64,000 nucleotides of DNA. It comes from UMGS973 sp964507795 (lineage in GTDB: Bacteria > Bacillota > Clostridia > Peptostreptococcales > Anaerovoracaceae). Positions 16,332-25,252 of this stretch are shown one piece after another. The notes under the pieces were generated by a model. The model worked only from the letters and a program-made list of their open reading frames with translations, ran no database searches and was not told the DNA's origin. The stretch spans positions 4,936-68,935 of the forward strand of contig CAZDQV010000001.1 in assembly GCA_964507795.1 (NCBI GenBank), in the 5' to 3' direction. A program made the translations under genes and the position numbers. Numbering within the stretch: the first letter of the stretch is position 1; the number at the start of each line of letters is the position of its first letter.

Positions 16332-18137
16332 ATGAAAAAAAAGCATATCCTTGCTTTAGTGCTTGTGCTTGCTATGGTGGTAAGCATGCTGCCGGGCTGT
16401 TCAGGCAGCAAAGAGCATGAAGCTATTACTATTATGGATGCTCAGCGCGATTACAGCGGACTTATCGAACTGGTGCACGAAAAATATCCGGAAATCAACA
16501 TCGAAGTCATACCGTATCGCGGCGGCAACAGGTCTGCATATATGAAGCAGCAGCTTGAAACAGGCAGCATTCCGGATATCTACTCTTCTACCCAGGCATG
16601 GGACTCAGATATTCAAAAAGAATACCTCATAGACTTATCAAACTATGAGGTTGCAGAACGCTATTCTCCTGCACGTCTTGAAGATTATACAGTAGACGGG
16701 AGTCTCTATCTGCTTCCTTATGACTACAATATCACAGGAATTATATGCAATCAGTCGCTTCTTAAGCGCAATGACATAGAGGTTCCGACAAGCTTTGCGC
16801 AGCTTCGCGACGAAACAGTGCCGGCTCTCAAGACCAAAGGCATCAAGGTTTCAAATTCACTGCTTGACCTGCCGGGATCGGCGTTCCAATATTTCTTTAA
16901 TATAAATTCGACGGAATTTATCAATACAGTTGACGGTAAATCATGGTGCAATTCATTCAGCGATACAGACACCGATACATTTGCAAGTGATGACGAAGGT
17001 CTTGCTGCATGTGCTGAGTATTTCCAGCAGTGGATTGACTGCGGGATGCTTGTAGCTGACAAAGAAAGCGAAACCTACAATGGCGTCCTTGAGGATTTCA
17101 CAGCAGGCAATACAGCATTTCTTGTAGGCACTGTGCAGAGATTTACTCAGAATGAAGACGGTACAGGCGATCAGTACTGCCTGCTTCCGTTCCTTTCCGA
17201 AGACGGCAGCCAGAACACTTATGGTGTTACACCTGGATGTTTCTATGGACTCAGCAAAGAACTTGAAAAATCAGGCAACAAACAAAAACTTGAAGATGCA
17301 CTTCATGTGCTTGAAGTTATTTCGAGCAACGAAGGATATCTGGCAATACACGGCGAAGTATCAACCAATATGTGCTCTATCACAGACTTTGAGGTCAATG
17401 AGGATTCACCATACAAAGAAGCACTTGAAGCTGTAAGCAAAGGCCATTCGATGAATATGATATACACAGGATGGGATGCTTATCTGGTACCGTTTGGTGA
17501 AGCCGTGCATGATTGGATCAAAGGCAAAGGCAGTGCCGAGGAAGCATTCAAGATTCTTGATGATACCAAACGCAACATTCAAAAAGAAGGCGTGAAGACT
17601 TATGCAACTGTCACAGAGGAGCTTGATACGGTACAGGCGGCTCAGCTTTCGGGGCAGATGTTTATGGATGCCTCAGGTGCCGATGCGGCTCTGATATCAT
17701 ACAATGTATACAGTCCGGATGTACATGCTCTGATGGAAAACAGTGCGGGAGCCAATGGCACAATCCTCACAGGCGATATGACTGAGGAATATATCACAAT
17801 ATTCCTGCCTACAAGCTGGTATGGTACAATCCAGACTATAGAGCTCAAAGGCAGCGAACTCAAAGCAAGAGCTGCCGAAGGCTGCGATACGAGAGGCACA
17901 GGATTCAAATACCCGTATGTGCTTATGACAGCTGATGGTGAGGATATCTCAGATGATGAGACATATACAGTTGTAGTATGCGGAGTTAATGCGGATGAAG
18001 CAGAAACTCTCGAAATTACAGATACAGGCATAGTGGGGCTTGACGCTGCCAAAGAGTATCTCCTTAAAGTAAAAGAAGTATCAACCAAAACATTAGACGA
18101 ATCACTTGTAAAGGAAATAGAAACTGAAGAAGAATAA
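16332..18137 (+). CDS. Solute-binding lipoprotein fused to 5'-nucleotidase-like C-terminal domain
   Basis: The 601-residue protein starts MKKKHILAL and has a lipobox ending LPGC (C23), so it is an outer-face membrane lipoprotein. Residues about 35-420 form an ABC-type family 1 solute-binding fold (DAQRDYSGLIELVHEKYPEI near the start). From about 440 the sequence changes to a 5'-nucleotidase C-terminal pattern: ADAALISYNVYSPD, GDMTEEYITIFLPTSWYGTI, IELKGSELKARAAEG and DETYTVVVCG. ATG 16332 is preceded by GGGAGGAC. No ABC permease genes adjoin it; a hybrid histidine kinase starts five bases downstream. It is therefore more likely a ligand sensor for the kinase than a transporter part. The nucleotidase-like domain lacks the metal-binding half, so it is probably a binding module. 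Confidence 0.8.
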   Translation: MKKKHILALVLVLAMVVSMLPGCSGSKEHEAITIMDAQRDYSGLIELVHEKYPEINIEVIPYRGGNRSAYMKQQLETGSIPDIYSSTQAWDSDIQKEYLIDLSNYEVAERYSPARLEDYTVDGSLYLLPYDYNITGIICNQSLLKRNDIEVPTSFAQLRDETVPALKTKGIKVSNSLLDLPGSAFQYFFNINSTEFINTVDGKSWCNSFSDTDTDTFASDDEGLAACAEYFQQWIDCGMLVADKESETYNGVLEDFTAGNTAFLVGTVQRFTQNEDGTGDQYCLLPFLSEDGSQNTYGVTPGCFYGLSKELEKSGNKQKLEDALHVLEVISSNEGYLAIHGEVSTNMCSITDFEVNEDSPYKEALEAVSKGHSMNMIYTGWDAYLVPFGEAVHDWIKGKGSAEEAFKILDDTKRNIQKEGVKTYATVTEELDTVQAAQLSGQMFMDASGADAALISYNVYSPDVHALMENSAGANGTILTGDMTEEYITIFLPTSWYGTIQTIELKGSELKARAAEGCDTRGTGFKYPYVLMTADGEDISDDETYTVVVCGVNADEAETLEITDTGIVGLDAAKEYLLKVKEVSTKTLDESLVKEIETEEE

Positions 18138-18142
18138 GCAAT

Positions 18143-20797
18143 ATGAAAAACCCTTTGAGTAATGTGCAGTTAAAAACACAGTGGATTATCCTTATAATCG
18201 CTGTCATATTGGCAATAATAGTCGGCTGCGGCAAGTATCTTGATATTTATACGGATCAGCAGATTTACAAAGAGTCTGTATCCCAGCTCAAAGAAGTCAG
18301 CAATCATCTGCTCGAAAAGCTTGATGTGCAGCTTGAAATGCAATGGGATTATCTGAGCAAGGTTGACAGTGCATGCGCAGAGTCTGATTCTATGACAGAA
18401 GAAGAAGTCTGCAAAATACTTGCTCATTATGAGAGCCACCTTGCCCCTACAGGCAAAGAAATGAAGTTTCGCCTGATAGACTCTGAAGGATACTATTATA
18501 CAAGCGAGGGAAGACAGGGCTCGTGGACAGGACTTGACAAGCTCAGTGACCAGGACAAGCAGTCTTTCCTCATAGCCAATTGGCTTGACAACGAAAACTA
18601 TATGGCATTTGTCATCAAAATAGGGCAGCCACTGACTGTGAATGGTCATGAGATTACGCATGTTGTTCTTTTGCGCAGTATGGAGGATATGAAACCGTTC
18701 TTTCAGATGAGTGCCTTTAACAACAAAAATATTGCACTTATCGTAGATGCTTCCGGTACGATTCTGTCTGAGACAGGAGAAATCGAAGGCGTTGACATTA
18801 CCGGCAGGAATGTATTCCACAAGATGGAAGACTGGGATTTCCCTCATGCTGACAGCTCTGCAGCGTTTCTTAAAGAAGGCAGGCGAGGAGATACGATATG
18901 TACAGACGTTAATATAGACAATCAGGGATGTTATGTGGTGTACAACCGCTTGCCTGACTACGTATGGGGCGTGATGCTGCTGGTATCCAAAGACGATGTT
19001 GCAGTCAGCACCGCGCAAATGGTATCCTCGCTCTTGAAACTGTTCCTTGTAATTGGCATATTGCTTCTTGCGACAACAGTTGCAGCTGTATTCTTTGTCA
19101 TGAGGCTGCAAAGAAACAAAAAACTTCTGATAATAGAAGAACAGAACACAAAAGTAATGGAAGATGCAAACCGCAAACTTCAGATATTGCAAAACGAGAC
19201 TCAGGAAGCGAGAGAAACGGCCGAAAAAGCCACTATGGCAAAGAGCCAGTTCTTATCTAATATGTCACATGACATACGTACACCTATGAATGCTATTGTA
19301 GGTATTACGGCTCTGATGGAAAGTGATGTGAATGATCCTGACAAACTGACATATTACATCAAAAAAATCAAACATTCCAGCCAGCATATGCTTGGCCTTA
19401 TCAACGACATACTGGATATGAGCAAGATAGAATCAGGCGAAGTGGAGCTTAACATTGAATCAGTCAAACTGGCTGAGCAGGTTGGGCAGGTTGAAAGCAT
19501 CATCCGCTCTCAGAGCAATGAACGCAACCAGACCCTTATAGTCAGCACAAATGAGCTTACACATGAATACCTGATCGGAGATACTATACGTTTGCGTCAG
19601 GTGCTCCTGAATCTCCTTACAAATGCAGTCAAATATACACAGGAAGGCGGAGAAATCCGTTTTGTGATTACCGAAAAACCGTGTGACATAGATGACCATG
19701 CAACTATCATGTTCTCGGTTATAGACAACGGATATGGTATGAGCGCGGAGTTTCTTGAACATATATTTGAACCTTTTGTGCGTGAACAGGATTCTGTTAC
19801 AAACAAAATACAGGGAACAGGTCTTGGAATGTCTATCACCAAGAGTATCGTGGATCTGATGGGCGGCAGCATTACAGTGCAAAGTGAACCTGGTAAAGGA
19901 AGTCGCTTTGATGTTGTGCTTACAATGCCTGTAGATCAGGAAGCAAGAAGTCTTGCTGATGTTGATGATGTGCTCCTCATTTGTGATGAGGATGAGCTTG
20001 TACGCAATGTATGCGCTGCTTTCCGTGAGGAGAATGTAGAGCTTCATGTAGCAGCAGGCAGGAAGCAGGCCTTGGAGCTTCTGCAGCAAAAACCATCTGA
20101 TGCGATTATTATCTCAGGTAATATATGCGATGAAAATCTTACAGATACGGTAGAGAAGCTGCATGAAGCAGCAAAAGACGCACTTCTGGTATTCTGCTGT
20201 GAATATACATATAGAGAAAACATAAGGCAGATGTTACTTGAGAGCGGAGTAGACGGCCTGATTGCGCGTCCGTTCTTCTTTGAAAATATGATACTGGCTG
20301 TAAACCATGTTCGCAACCAGTCGCAGTCTGTAAAAGACGAAGCTCATTCACCTTTGAGCGGCAAGCGTTTCCTCTGTGCGGAAGACAATGAATTAAATGC
20401 TGAGATTCTTGACGCACTGCTTACACTTCACAATGCGACATGCACCATTTGCCCTACAGGGCTTGACATAGTAGAGGCATTTGCTTCTGTAAAACCTGGT
20501 GAATATGATGCTATCCTGATGGATGTGCAGATGCCTAAGATGAACGGTATGGATGCAACACGTGCTATACGAAGCGGCGCAAATCCGCTTGGCAAGGTAA
20601 TCCCTATTATAGCGATGACAGCCAATGCATTCAGCACTGACATTAAAGACTGTCTGGATGCAGGTATGGATGCCCACCTCGCCAAACCTCTTGATATTAC
20701 TGCACTTGAACGTGTTTTACAGGAAATTACAAGCGGGGGGGGTCTCAGGCTAAGCGCAAATAGCAAGCTTCGTGAGAGGTGTGCTACTCGTAAATAA
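18143..20797 (+). CDS. Hybrid sensor histidine kinase with two receiver domains
   Basis: The 884-residue protein has a membrane segment near residues 12-32, an extracellular sensor of about 260 residues, a second membrane segment (about 297-317), a coiled coil, HisKA with LSNMSHDIRTPMNAI (H376), and an ATPase domain with GTGLGMSITKSIVDLMGG. Two receivers follow. The first (DDVLLICDEDELV) lacks a phosphorylatable aspartate and looks degenerate. The second has YDAILMDVQMPKMNG (D794). It would pass phosphate through D794 to an Hpt protein such as that at 15645-16007. It starts five bases after the binding lipoprotein, its likely ligand partner. An eight-G run at 20735-20742 sets the C-terminal tail; one G fewer would end the protein at VSG. 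Confidence 0.9.
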   Translation: MKNPLSNVQLKTQWIILIIAVILAIIVGCGKYLDIYTDQQIYKESVSQLKEVSNHLLEKLDVQLEMQWDYLSKVDSACAESDSMTEEEVCKILAHYESHLAPTGKEMKFRLIDSEGYYYTSEGRQGSWTGLDKLSDQDKQSFLIANWLDNENYMAFVIKIGQPLTVNGHEITHVVLLRSMEDMKPFFQMSAFNNKNIALIVDASGTILSETGEIEGVDITGRNVFHKMEDWDFPHADSSAAFLKEGRRGDTICTDVNIDNQGCYVVYNRLPDYVWGVMLLVSKDDVAVSTAQMVSSLLKLFLVIGILLLATTVAAVFFVMRLQRNKKLLIIEEQNTKVMEDANRKLQILQNETQEARETAEKATMAKSQFLSNMSHDIRTPMNAIVGITALMESDVNDPDKLTYYIKKIKHSSQHMLGLINDILDMSKIESGEVELNIESVKLAEQVGQVESIIRSQSNERNQTLIVSTNELTHEYLIGDTIRLRQVLLNLLTNAVKYTQEGGEIRFVITEKPCDIDDHATIMFSVIDNGYGMSAEFLEHIFEPFVREQDSVTNKIQGTGLGMSITKSIVDLMGGSITVQSEPGKGSRFDVVLTMPVDQEARSLADVDDVLLICDEDELVRNVCAAFREENVELHVAAGRKQALELLQQKPSDAIIISGNICDENLTDTVEKLHEAAKDALLVFCCEYTYRENIRQMLLESGVDGLIARPFFFENMILAVNHVRNQSQSVKDEAHSPLSGKRFLCAEDNELNAEILDALLTLHNATCTICPTGLDIVEAFASVKPGEYDAILMDVQMPKMNGMDATRAIRSGANPLGKVIPIIAMTANAFSTDIKDCLDAGMDAHLAKPLDITALERVLQEITSGGGLRLSANSKLRERCATRK
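20735..20742 (+). repeat. Homopolymer of eight G near the kinase 3' end
   Basis: The tract lies in the last 20 codons. Loss of one G would give a stop right after SGGVSG, about 16 residues earlier, while the present length adds a basic tail ending RERCATRK. Confidence 0.8.
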
Positions 20798-20806
20798 CAA
20801 ATAAAA

Positions 20807-20848
20807 AAAGCGGGAATGATATGTGATTTGCACACCGTTCCCGCTTTT
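20807..20848. terminator. Bidirectional terminator between convergent genes
   Basis: AAAAGCGGGAA (20807-20817) pairs perfectly with TTCCCGCTTTT (20838-20848). A/T runs flank both sides, so it can end both the hybrid kinase transcript and the leftward HD-GYP transcript. Confidence 0.85.
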
Positions 20849-20906
20849 AGATTGTAGAGTTTTTTGACCTTGTTACAGTAAATTCCCCGATAAAGACACC
20901 TTATAT

Positions 20907-22031
20907 TTATGAGCGTATGTGCTCTGTCAGGAGCATTTCATCTAAAATATCTGTAATCTCATATTGTGAGTCATAATGAGTGTTTTTGTCTATATCTTTG
21001 AGCTCATCTGAGATATCCTTGAGTGCCTGGAGCAGCAACGGATTAAATGCGCCGCATTCTCCGTTTAATATCATATCCAAGGCTTTTTCGTGGGAAAAAG
21101 CATCTTTGTAGCAGCGTACACTTGTCAGAGCTTCATAAACATCTGCAAGGGACACCACCTGTGCGGAGATAGGAATATCATCGCCTGACAGACCGTCAGG
21201 ATATCCTTTGCCGTCATATTTCTCGTGATGCCAGCGGCATATACTGCGTGCTGTACGGACAAACTTGCTTGTCTGATCAAGAGCTGCACTGCTTAATATT
21301 TTGTCACCTTCGATGGAATGGGTCTTCATAAGCTCCCATTCCTCATCTGTCAGTTTGCCGGGTTTGTTGAGCACTTCCTCAGGAATCTTGATTTTCCCTA
21401 TGTCATGCAAAGCAGACAGGGAAGATATGAGGGAAATGTTTGATTTGGTCAGGTTGTAGCGGTTTGTAATCTCAGACAGTCTGTGAAGCAACAGATTAGT
21501 TATAATCTGGACGTTGAGAGTATGTGAACCTGATTCATGATTTCTCAGCTCTATGATGTTACTGAATATGTTTATCATTGAGCTGTTGAATTTCTCCCGC
21601 TCATATATCTGTTTTTCAACAAGGTGAATGAGTTTTTTTCGGTTCTGATACATCAGAAGCGTGTTTTCCACTCTCCGCTGTACCACTAAAGCCCGGAATG
21701 GCCTGTTGATATAGTCTGTTACGCCAAGCTGATAAGCCTGAGTCATAAATTCAATGCTGTCCTCAGCTGATATGATGATTACTGGAATTTCTTCAATCCA
21801 GTGATTGTCATTCATGACACGCAACACATCAAAGCCATCCATTTCAGGCATATTGAGATCCAAAAGAATGAGGTCAATGTCTTCATCGGTTTTGAGCATA
21901 TTGACTGCTTCCGCACCATTGGTTGCAAAGACAAAGTCATATTGATCTCCAAGCATGAGAGCGAGCATACTCCGGTTCAGTTCGGCATCATCTGCAATCA
22001 GTATTTTGTTTTTCTGGTTGGTTGTACTCAT
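20907..22031 (-). CDS. Response regulator with HD-GYP domain (cyclic-di-GMP phosphodiesterase)
   Basis: The 374-residue protein has an N-terminal receiver (ILIADDAELNR, LILLDLNMPEMDG with D58, and the lysine region) joined to an HD-GYP domain. The latter shows LHDIGKIKIPEEVLNKPGKL, HSIEGDKIL and RWHHEKYDGKGYPDGLSGDDIP. These match the metal and substrate residues of cyclic-di-GMP phosphodiesterases. It likely lowers cyclic-di-GMP when phosphorylated. It lies 57 bases downstream of the second hybrid kinase on the same strand, so the pair is probably cotranscribed, and it is a natural final acceptor of the Hpt relay. A receiver-HD-GYP reading of it is secure; the direction of control is inferred. 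Confidence 0.9.
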   Translation of the reverse strand: MSTTNQKNKILIADDAELNRSMLALMLGDQYDFVFATNGAEAVNMLKTDEDIDLILLDLNMPEMDGFDVLRVMNDNHWIEEIPVIIISAEDSIEFMTQAYQLGVTDYINRPFRALVVQRRVENTLLMYQNRKKLIHLVEKQIYEREKFNSSMINIFSNIIELRNHESGSHTLNVQIITNLLLHRLSEITNRYNLTKSNISLISSLSALHDIGKIKIPEEVLNKPGKLTDEEWELMKTHSIEGDKILSSAALDQTSKFVRTARSICRWHHEKYDGKGYPDGLSGDDIPISAQVVSLADVYEALTSVRCYKDAFSHEKALDMILNGECGAFNPLLLQALKDISDELKDIDKNTHYDSQYEITDILDEMLLTEHIRS

Positions 22032-22088
22032 AATATACTATACCTCACGTGTCATAGCGTTATCGCTGCTTTTGCAAAAGCTTGTCTG

Positions 22089-24026
22089 TTATTTTGATAC
22101 GAATCTGGTCAGTACTTCGTGAATAGAATCAGCACTGATAGGTTTTGGCAGATGATAATTCATACCTGCCTCGACGGTCTGCTGTTTTTCATCATCAAAA
22201 ACGTCAGCTGTCATGGCGACAATCGGAATGGATTGTGCATCCGGGTGATCTGAACTGCGGATGGCTTTGGTTGCTGTAAGCCCGTCCATCACAGGCATAC
22301 GCACATCCATCAGAACTATATCAAATGCACCGGAAGCTGATGTGGTGAATGTATCCAAAGCCTCCTGCCCGTTGCCTGCTGTTGTAACATTGCAGCCGAA
22401 GTCTTCAAGTATGGTTTTTGCCACATATGTATTGAGCTCGTTGTCTTCTACAAGCAGGACACGTGTCCCGGTAAGATCTGTGGTTACAGTCTTTGGTACG
22501 TCAGATAACGGATAATCTTTGTACTCTGCTATATCTACAAAGAATTCAACTATAAATTCGGTCCCTTTGCCAAGTTCGCTCTTGACATCAATGGTACCTC
22601 CCATTGCATCTACGAGGCTTTTGACAATAGGAAGGCCAAGGCCTGTGCCCTGTTTCTTCTTGCCAAGCTCAGAATGCTCACGAGCAAAAGGTTCAAACAG
22701 ATGATCAAGGAAATCCTCGCTCATTCCTATGCCGTTGTCACGTACTTTGAACTCTATTTTGAGTTTGTTGTCTGTATGTTCTTTGTTTGTTACAGTAAAC
22801 CATACGTCTCCGCCTTCAGGTGTAAACTTGGCTGCATTTGACAGGAGATTGAAAAATATCTGATTGAAACGCAACTTGTCTACCAGTATGGTATATTCGC
22901 CGGGTCTTAATTCACTGTGGAAATTGATATGGTTTGCATCCATCAGTGGCTGGATTACAGTGCCGACAGTGTTGAGAAACTCTGAACGTGTCAGACGCTC
23001 TTTTTTGAGGGTCAGCTCACCGCTTTCGATTTTGCTCATATCCAGTATGTCATTGATGAGGCCGAGAAGGAAATTCTCCGATATCTCCATCTTGCCCAGA
23101 TACTTTTTGATTGTTTTGATGTCATCCTCTTTGCGTGCAAGCTGTGTGAGATTTAATATCGCATTCATAGGAGTGCGTATGTCATGACTCATGTTTGACA
23201 GGAATGTTGTCTTTACCTTGCTTGCCTCCAGAGCTTTTTGGGTGGCTTCCTGAGCTTTGTTCAAAGCCTGTTGTATTTCCTGCTGATGCTGCATCTGGAA
23301 ATGGTCAGCTTCCCTTGCAGCTATGAACATGTATCCGAGGAGTGCCACGAGTACCGAACAAAACGGCTGAAACGGGAATATCTGATAAATAGGGATTACA
23401 AGGCTGTTCACTGCCGCTGATACAAGCGGAATCAGCGAAATCATAAGAGAATGCAAAAGCCATGGATTCTCCTTTTGGGTTTTGCGTATACATATCACGA
23501 TGGCATATATAAATGGTTCTATGTAATAGAAGAAGTTCAGGTATGAAAAAAATGTGAACAGCGGGCCGCGTATATATGTGCAGTCATCGCCGATAGACCA
23601 CAGCACACCTGTAAACGGACTCAGAATAACCAGTCCCAGAAGAACTATAACAGGTACATATTCAAGTTTGTGTGTAAAGCTGTGAAACTCAAGATTTACG
23701 AAATTGCGTACAAATCTCTGCCATATAAAAGGAAGCATGACATAAGCAATATAGAAAACAAATACAACAGTGCCAAACAGCCAGTTTGGACATGAATCCG
23801 TAAGGTCACATGTGATAAAAAGTCCGTCAAGCAGCACATAACACATGGTCATGAGGATAAGGCTGCGACATCTGAGACGGCTCTGGCTCTGACGGCTCAG
23901 CGTAGATGAGCGTATGAAAAGTATAAGCAGTATGATAAGCATAAAAAATGTGCTTGTAAGATAATTACCGATAATAGTCGCCACTTCCTCTCTGTATTTG
24001 AACCGGGAACAGTTTATTGCTCCCAT
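22089..24026 (-). CDS. Hybrid histidine kinase with multi-span N-terminal sensor
   Basis: The 645-residue protein has seven or so hydrophobic segments in residues 15-235, a short coiled coil, HisKA with LSNMSHDIRTPMNAI (H281), an ATPase domain with GTGLGLPIVKSLVDAMGG, and one C-terminal receiver with FDIVLMDVRMPVMDG. It probably senses a membrane-soluble or small ligand through the 7TM-like part and signals through its receiver to an Hpt protein. The ATG at 24026 has a poor ribosome site, and a slightly later start (GTG in EEVATI) is possible. It heads a leftward operon with the HD-GYP regulator. Confidence 0.88.
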   Translation of the reverse strand: MGAINCSRFKYREEVATIIGNYLTSTFFMLIILLILFIRSSTLSRQSQSRLRCRSLILMTMCYVLLDGLFITCDLTDSCPNWLFGTVVFVFYIAYVMLPFIWQRFVRNFVNLEFHSFTHKLEYVPVIVLLGLVILSPFTGVLWSIGDDCTYIRGPLFTFFSYLNFFYYIEPFIYAIVICIRKTQKENPWLLHSLMISLIPLVSAAVNSLVIPIYQIFPFQPFCSVLVALLGYMFIAAREADHFQMQHQQEIQQALNKAQEATQKALEASKVKTTFLSNMSHDIRTPMNAILNLTQLARKEDDIKTIKKYLGKMEISENFLLGLINDILDMSKIESGELTLKKERLTRSEFLNTVGTVIQPLMDANHINFHSELRPGEYTILVDKLRFNQIFFNLLSNAAKFTPEGGDVWFTVTNKEHTDNKLKIEFKVRDNGIGMSEDFLDHLFEPFAREHSELGKKKQGTGLGLPIVKSLVDAMGGTIDVKSELGKGTEFIVEFFVDIAEYKDYPLSDVPKTVTTDLTGTRVLLVEDNELNTYVAKTILEDFGCNVTTAGNGQEALDTFTTSASGAFDIVLMDVRMPVMDGLTATKAIRSSDHPDAQSIPIVAMTADVFDDEKQQTVEAGMNYHLPKPISADSIHEVLTRFVSK

Positions 24027-24125
24027 ATAATGTTTGAACCAATAGTATCTTCTAAATTGTACCTTGAAATATGGAAAATTTCAACTGTTTATTTGCAAAT
24101 TTCACCACAATTATTTTGGAGTTAA

Positions 24126-24164
24126 TTCCTAAAGTAAATTCTACAGTGGAATTTACTTTGAGAA
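24126..24164. repeat. 39-base imperfect palindromic repeat, copy A
   Basis: Arms 24126-24144 and 24146-24164 are inverted around one central base with three mismatches. The same element in opposite orientation occurs at 45013-45051. Both share the core AAAGTAAATTCCAC/GTGGAATTTACTTT and a flanking TTAACT. Here it forms the junction with a truncated MBOAT gene. Confidence 0.75.
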
Positions 24165-24169
24165 TTTAC

Positions 24170-24544
24170 GTTGGCAAAATGTTTGCCATTGATCTTCCGG
24201 ACAATTTCAGATATCCGTACATCTCCAAATCGATGACAGAATTCTGGCGCAGGTGGCATATCACACTGGGCTCATGGTTCAGAGATTATGTATATATTCC
24301 TCTTGGAGGCAATCGCAGAGGCATAGGCAGGACGTACATCAATCTTTTCATAGTATGGATTCTTACTGGATTCTGGCATGGAGCAAGCTGGAACTTCATA
24401 CTGTGGGGGCTGTTTCTGTTTGCAGTGATTGCAATTGAGAAATCAGGACTTCTCAAAATACTTGAATCCAACAAAATAAAAGGAAATTTCCAGCTGAATT
24501 TAGAGATGATGCGGGATTTTTTGTCTGTTATCTGCTATACTTAA
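24170..24544 (+). pseudogene. Remnant of an MBOAT-family acyltransferase (AlgI-like)
   Basis: About 105 residues match the central conserved block of membrane-bound O-acyltransferases: NFRYPYISKSMTEFWRRWHI, WFRDYVYIPLGGNRRG, and VWILTGFWHGASWNFILWGL with the family's key histidine. A whole protein has about 470 residues; here the first 250 or so and the last 100 are missing. An open frame begins at 24071, but its first 33 residues are partly encoded by the palindromic repeat and do not belong to the family. No ribosome site or partner genes are visible. It is a dead fragment, probably cut by recombination at the repeat. Confidence 0.8.
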
Positions 24545-24574
24545 AACATACATACACTTTACAGGGAGCAGGAT

Positions 24575-25252
24575 ATGTTTAAGATAATGGTAGCAGAGGA
24601 TGATCCGAATACATCCAAACTCATGAAGGCAATTATAACAAGGGGCGGATATGAGGTGGTATGTGCCTTTGACGGCGTTAAAGCGCTGGAAATTATGGAT
24701 AGAGAGCACATAGATCTGATTGTTCTGGATGTTATGATGCCCAATATGGACGGATATGAATTTACAGACACTTTGCGAAGCTGCGGGGATAATACTCCGA
24801 TATTGATGGTCACAGCCAAAGAGCTTCCCGAAGACAAGTGCAGAGGATTCATTGCAGGAACAGATGACTATATGACCAAGCCGGTTAATGAAGAGGAATT
24901 GCTCCTCAGAATCAAAGCATTGCTCAGGCGTGCACGTATAGCAAACGAAAGAAAGCTTTATATAGGAGATGTTGTTCTTGATTATGATTCTTTAAGCGTC
25001 ACCAAAAACGGAATTTCTCAAAGCCTGCCCCAAAAGGAATTTTATCTGCTTTACAAGCTCCTGTCATACCCGGGCAAAATATTCACCAGAATACAGCTTA
25101 TGGACGAGATTTGGGGCATGGATTCTCAGTCAGCGGATACTACTGTAAATGTACATATAAACAGGCTTCGCAAACGTTTTGAGGATTTTGATGAATTTGA
25201 AATCGTCGCAATCAGAGGCATAGGATACAAGGCGGTGAAAACCTGTGAATAG
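24575..25252 (+). CDS. OmpR/PhoB-family response regulator
   Basis: The 225-residue protein has a receiver (MVAEDDPNTSK, LIVLDVMMPNMDG with D52, and TKPVNEEELLLRI with the conserved lysine) and a C-terminal winged helix (LPQKEFYLLYKLLSYPGKI, VNVHINRLRKRF). It binds DNA as a phosphorylated dimer. ATG 24575 follows ACAGGGAGCAGGAT. The histidine kinase gene starts inside its 3' end (eight-base overlap), so they are a coupled two-component system. No target can be named; the ECF operon immediately downstream has a palindrome inside its promoter. Confidence 0.93.
   Translation: MFKIMVAEDDPNTSKLMKAIITRGGYEVVCAFDGVKALEIMDREHIDLIVLDVMMPNMDGYEFTDTLRSCGDNTPILMVTAKELPEDKCRGFIAGTDDYMTKPVNEEELLLRIKALLRRARIANERKLYIGDVVLDYDSLSVTKNGISQSLPQKEFYLLYKLLSYPGKIFTRIQLMDEIWGMDSQSADTTVNVHINRLRKRFEDFDEFEIVAIRGIGYKAVKTCE

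Noticed and set aside
18170..19192. Long leftward ORF of 340 codons inside the hybrid kinase gene
   Set aside because: Antisense shadow of a clear coding gene, with Cys/Ile/Tyr-rich unstructured product and no ribosome site.
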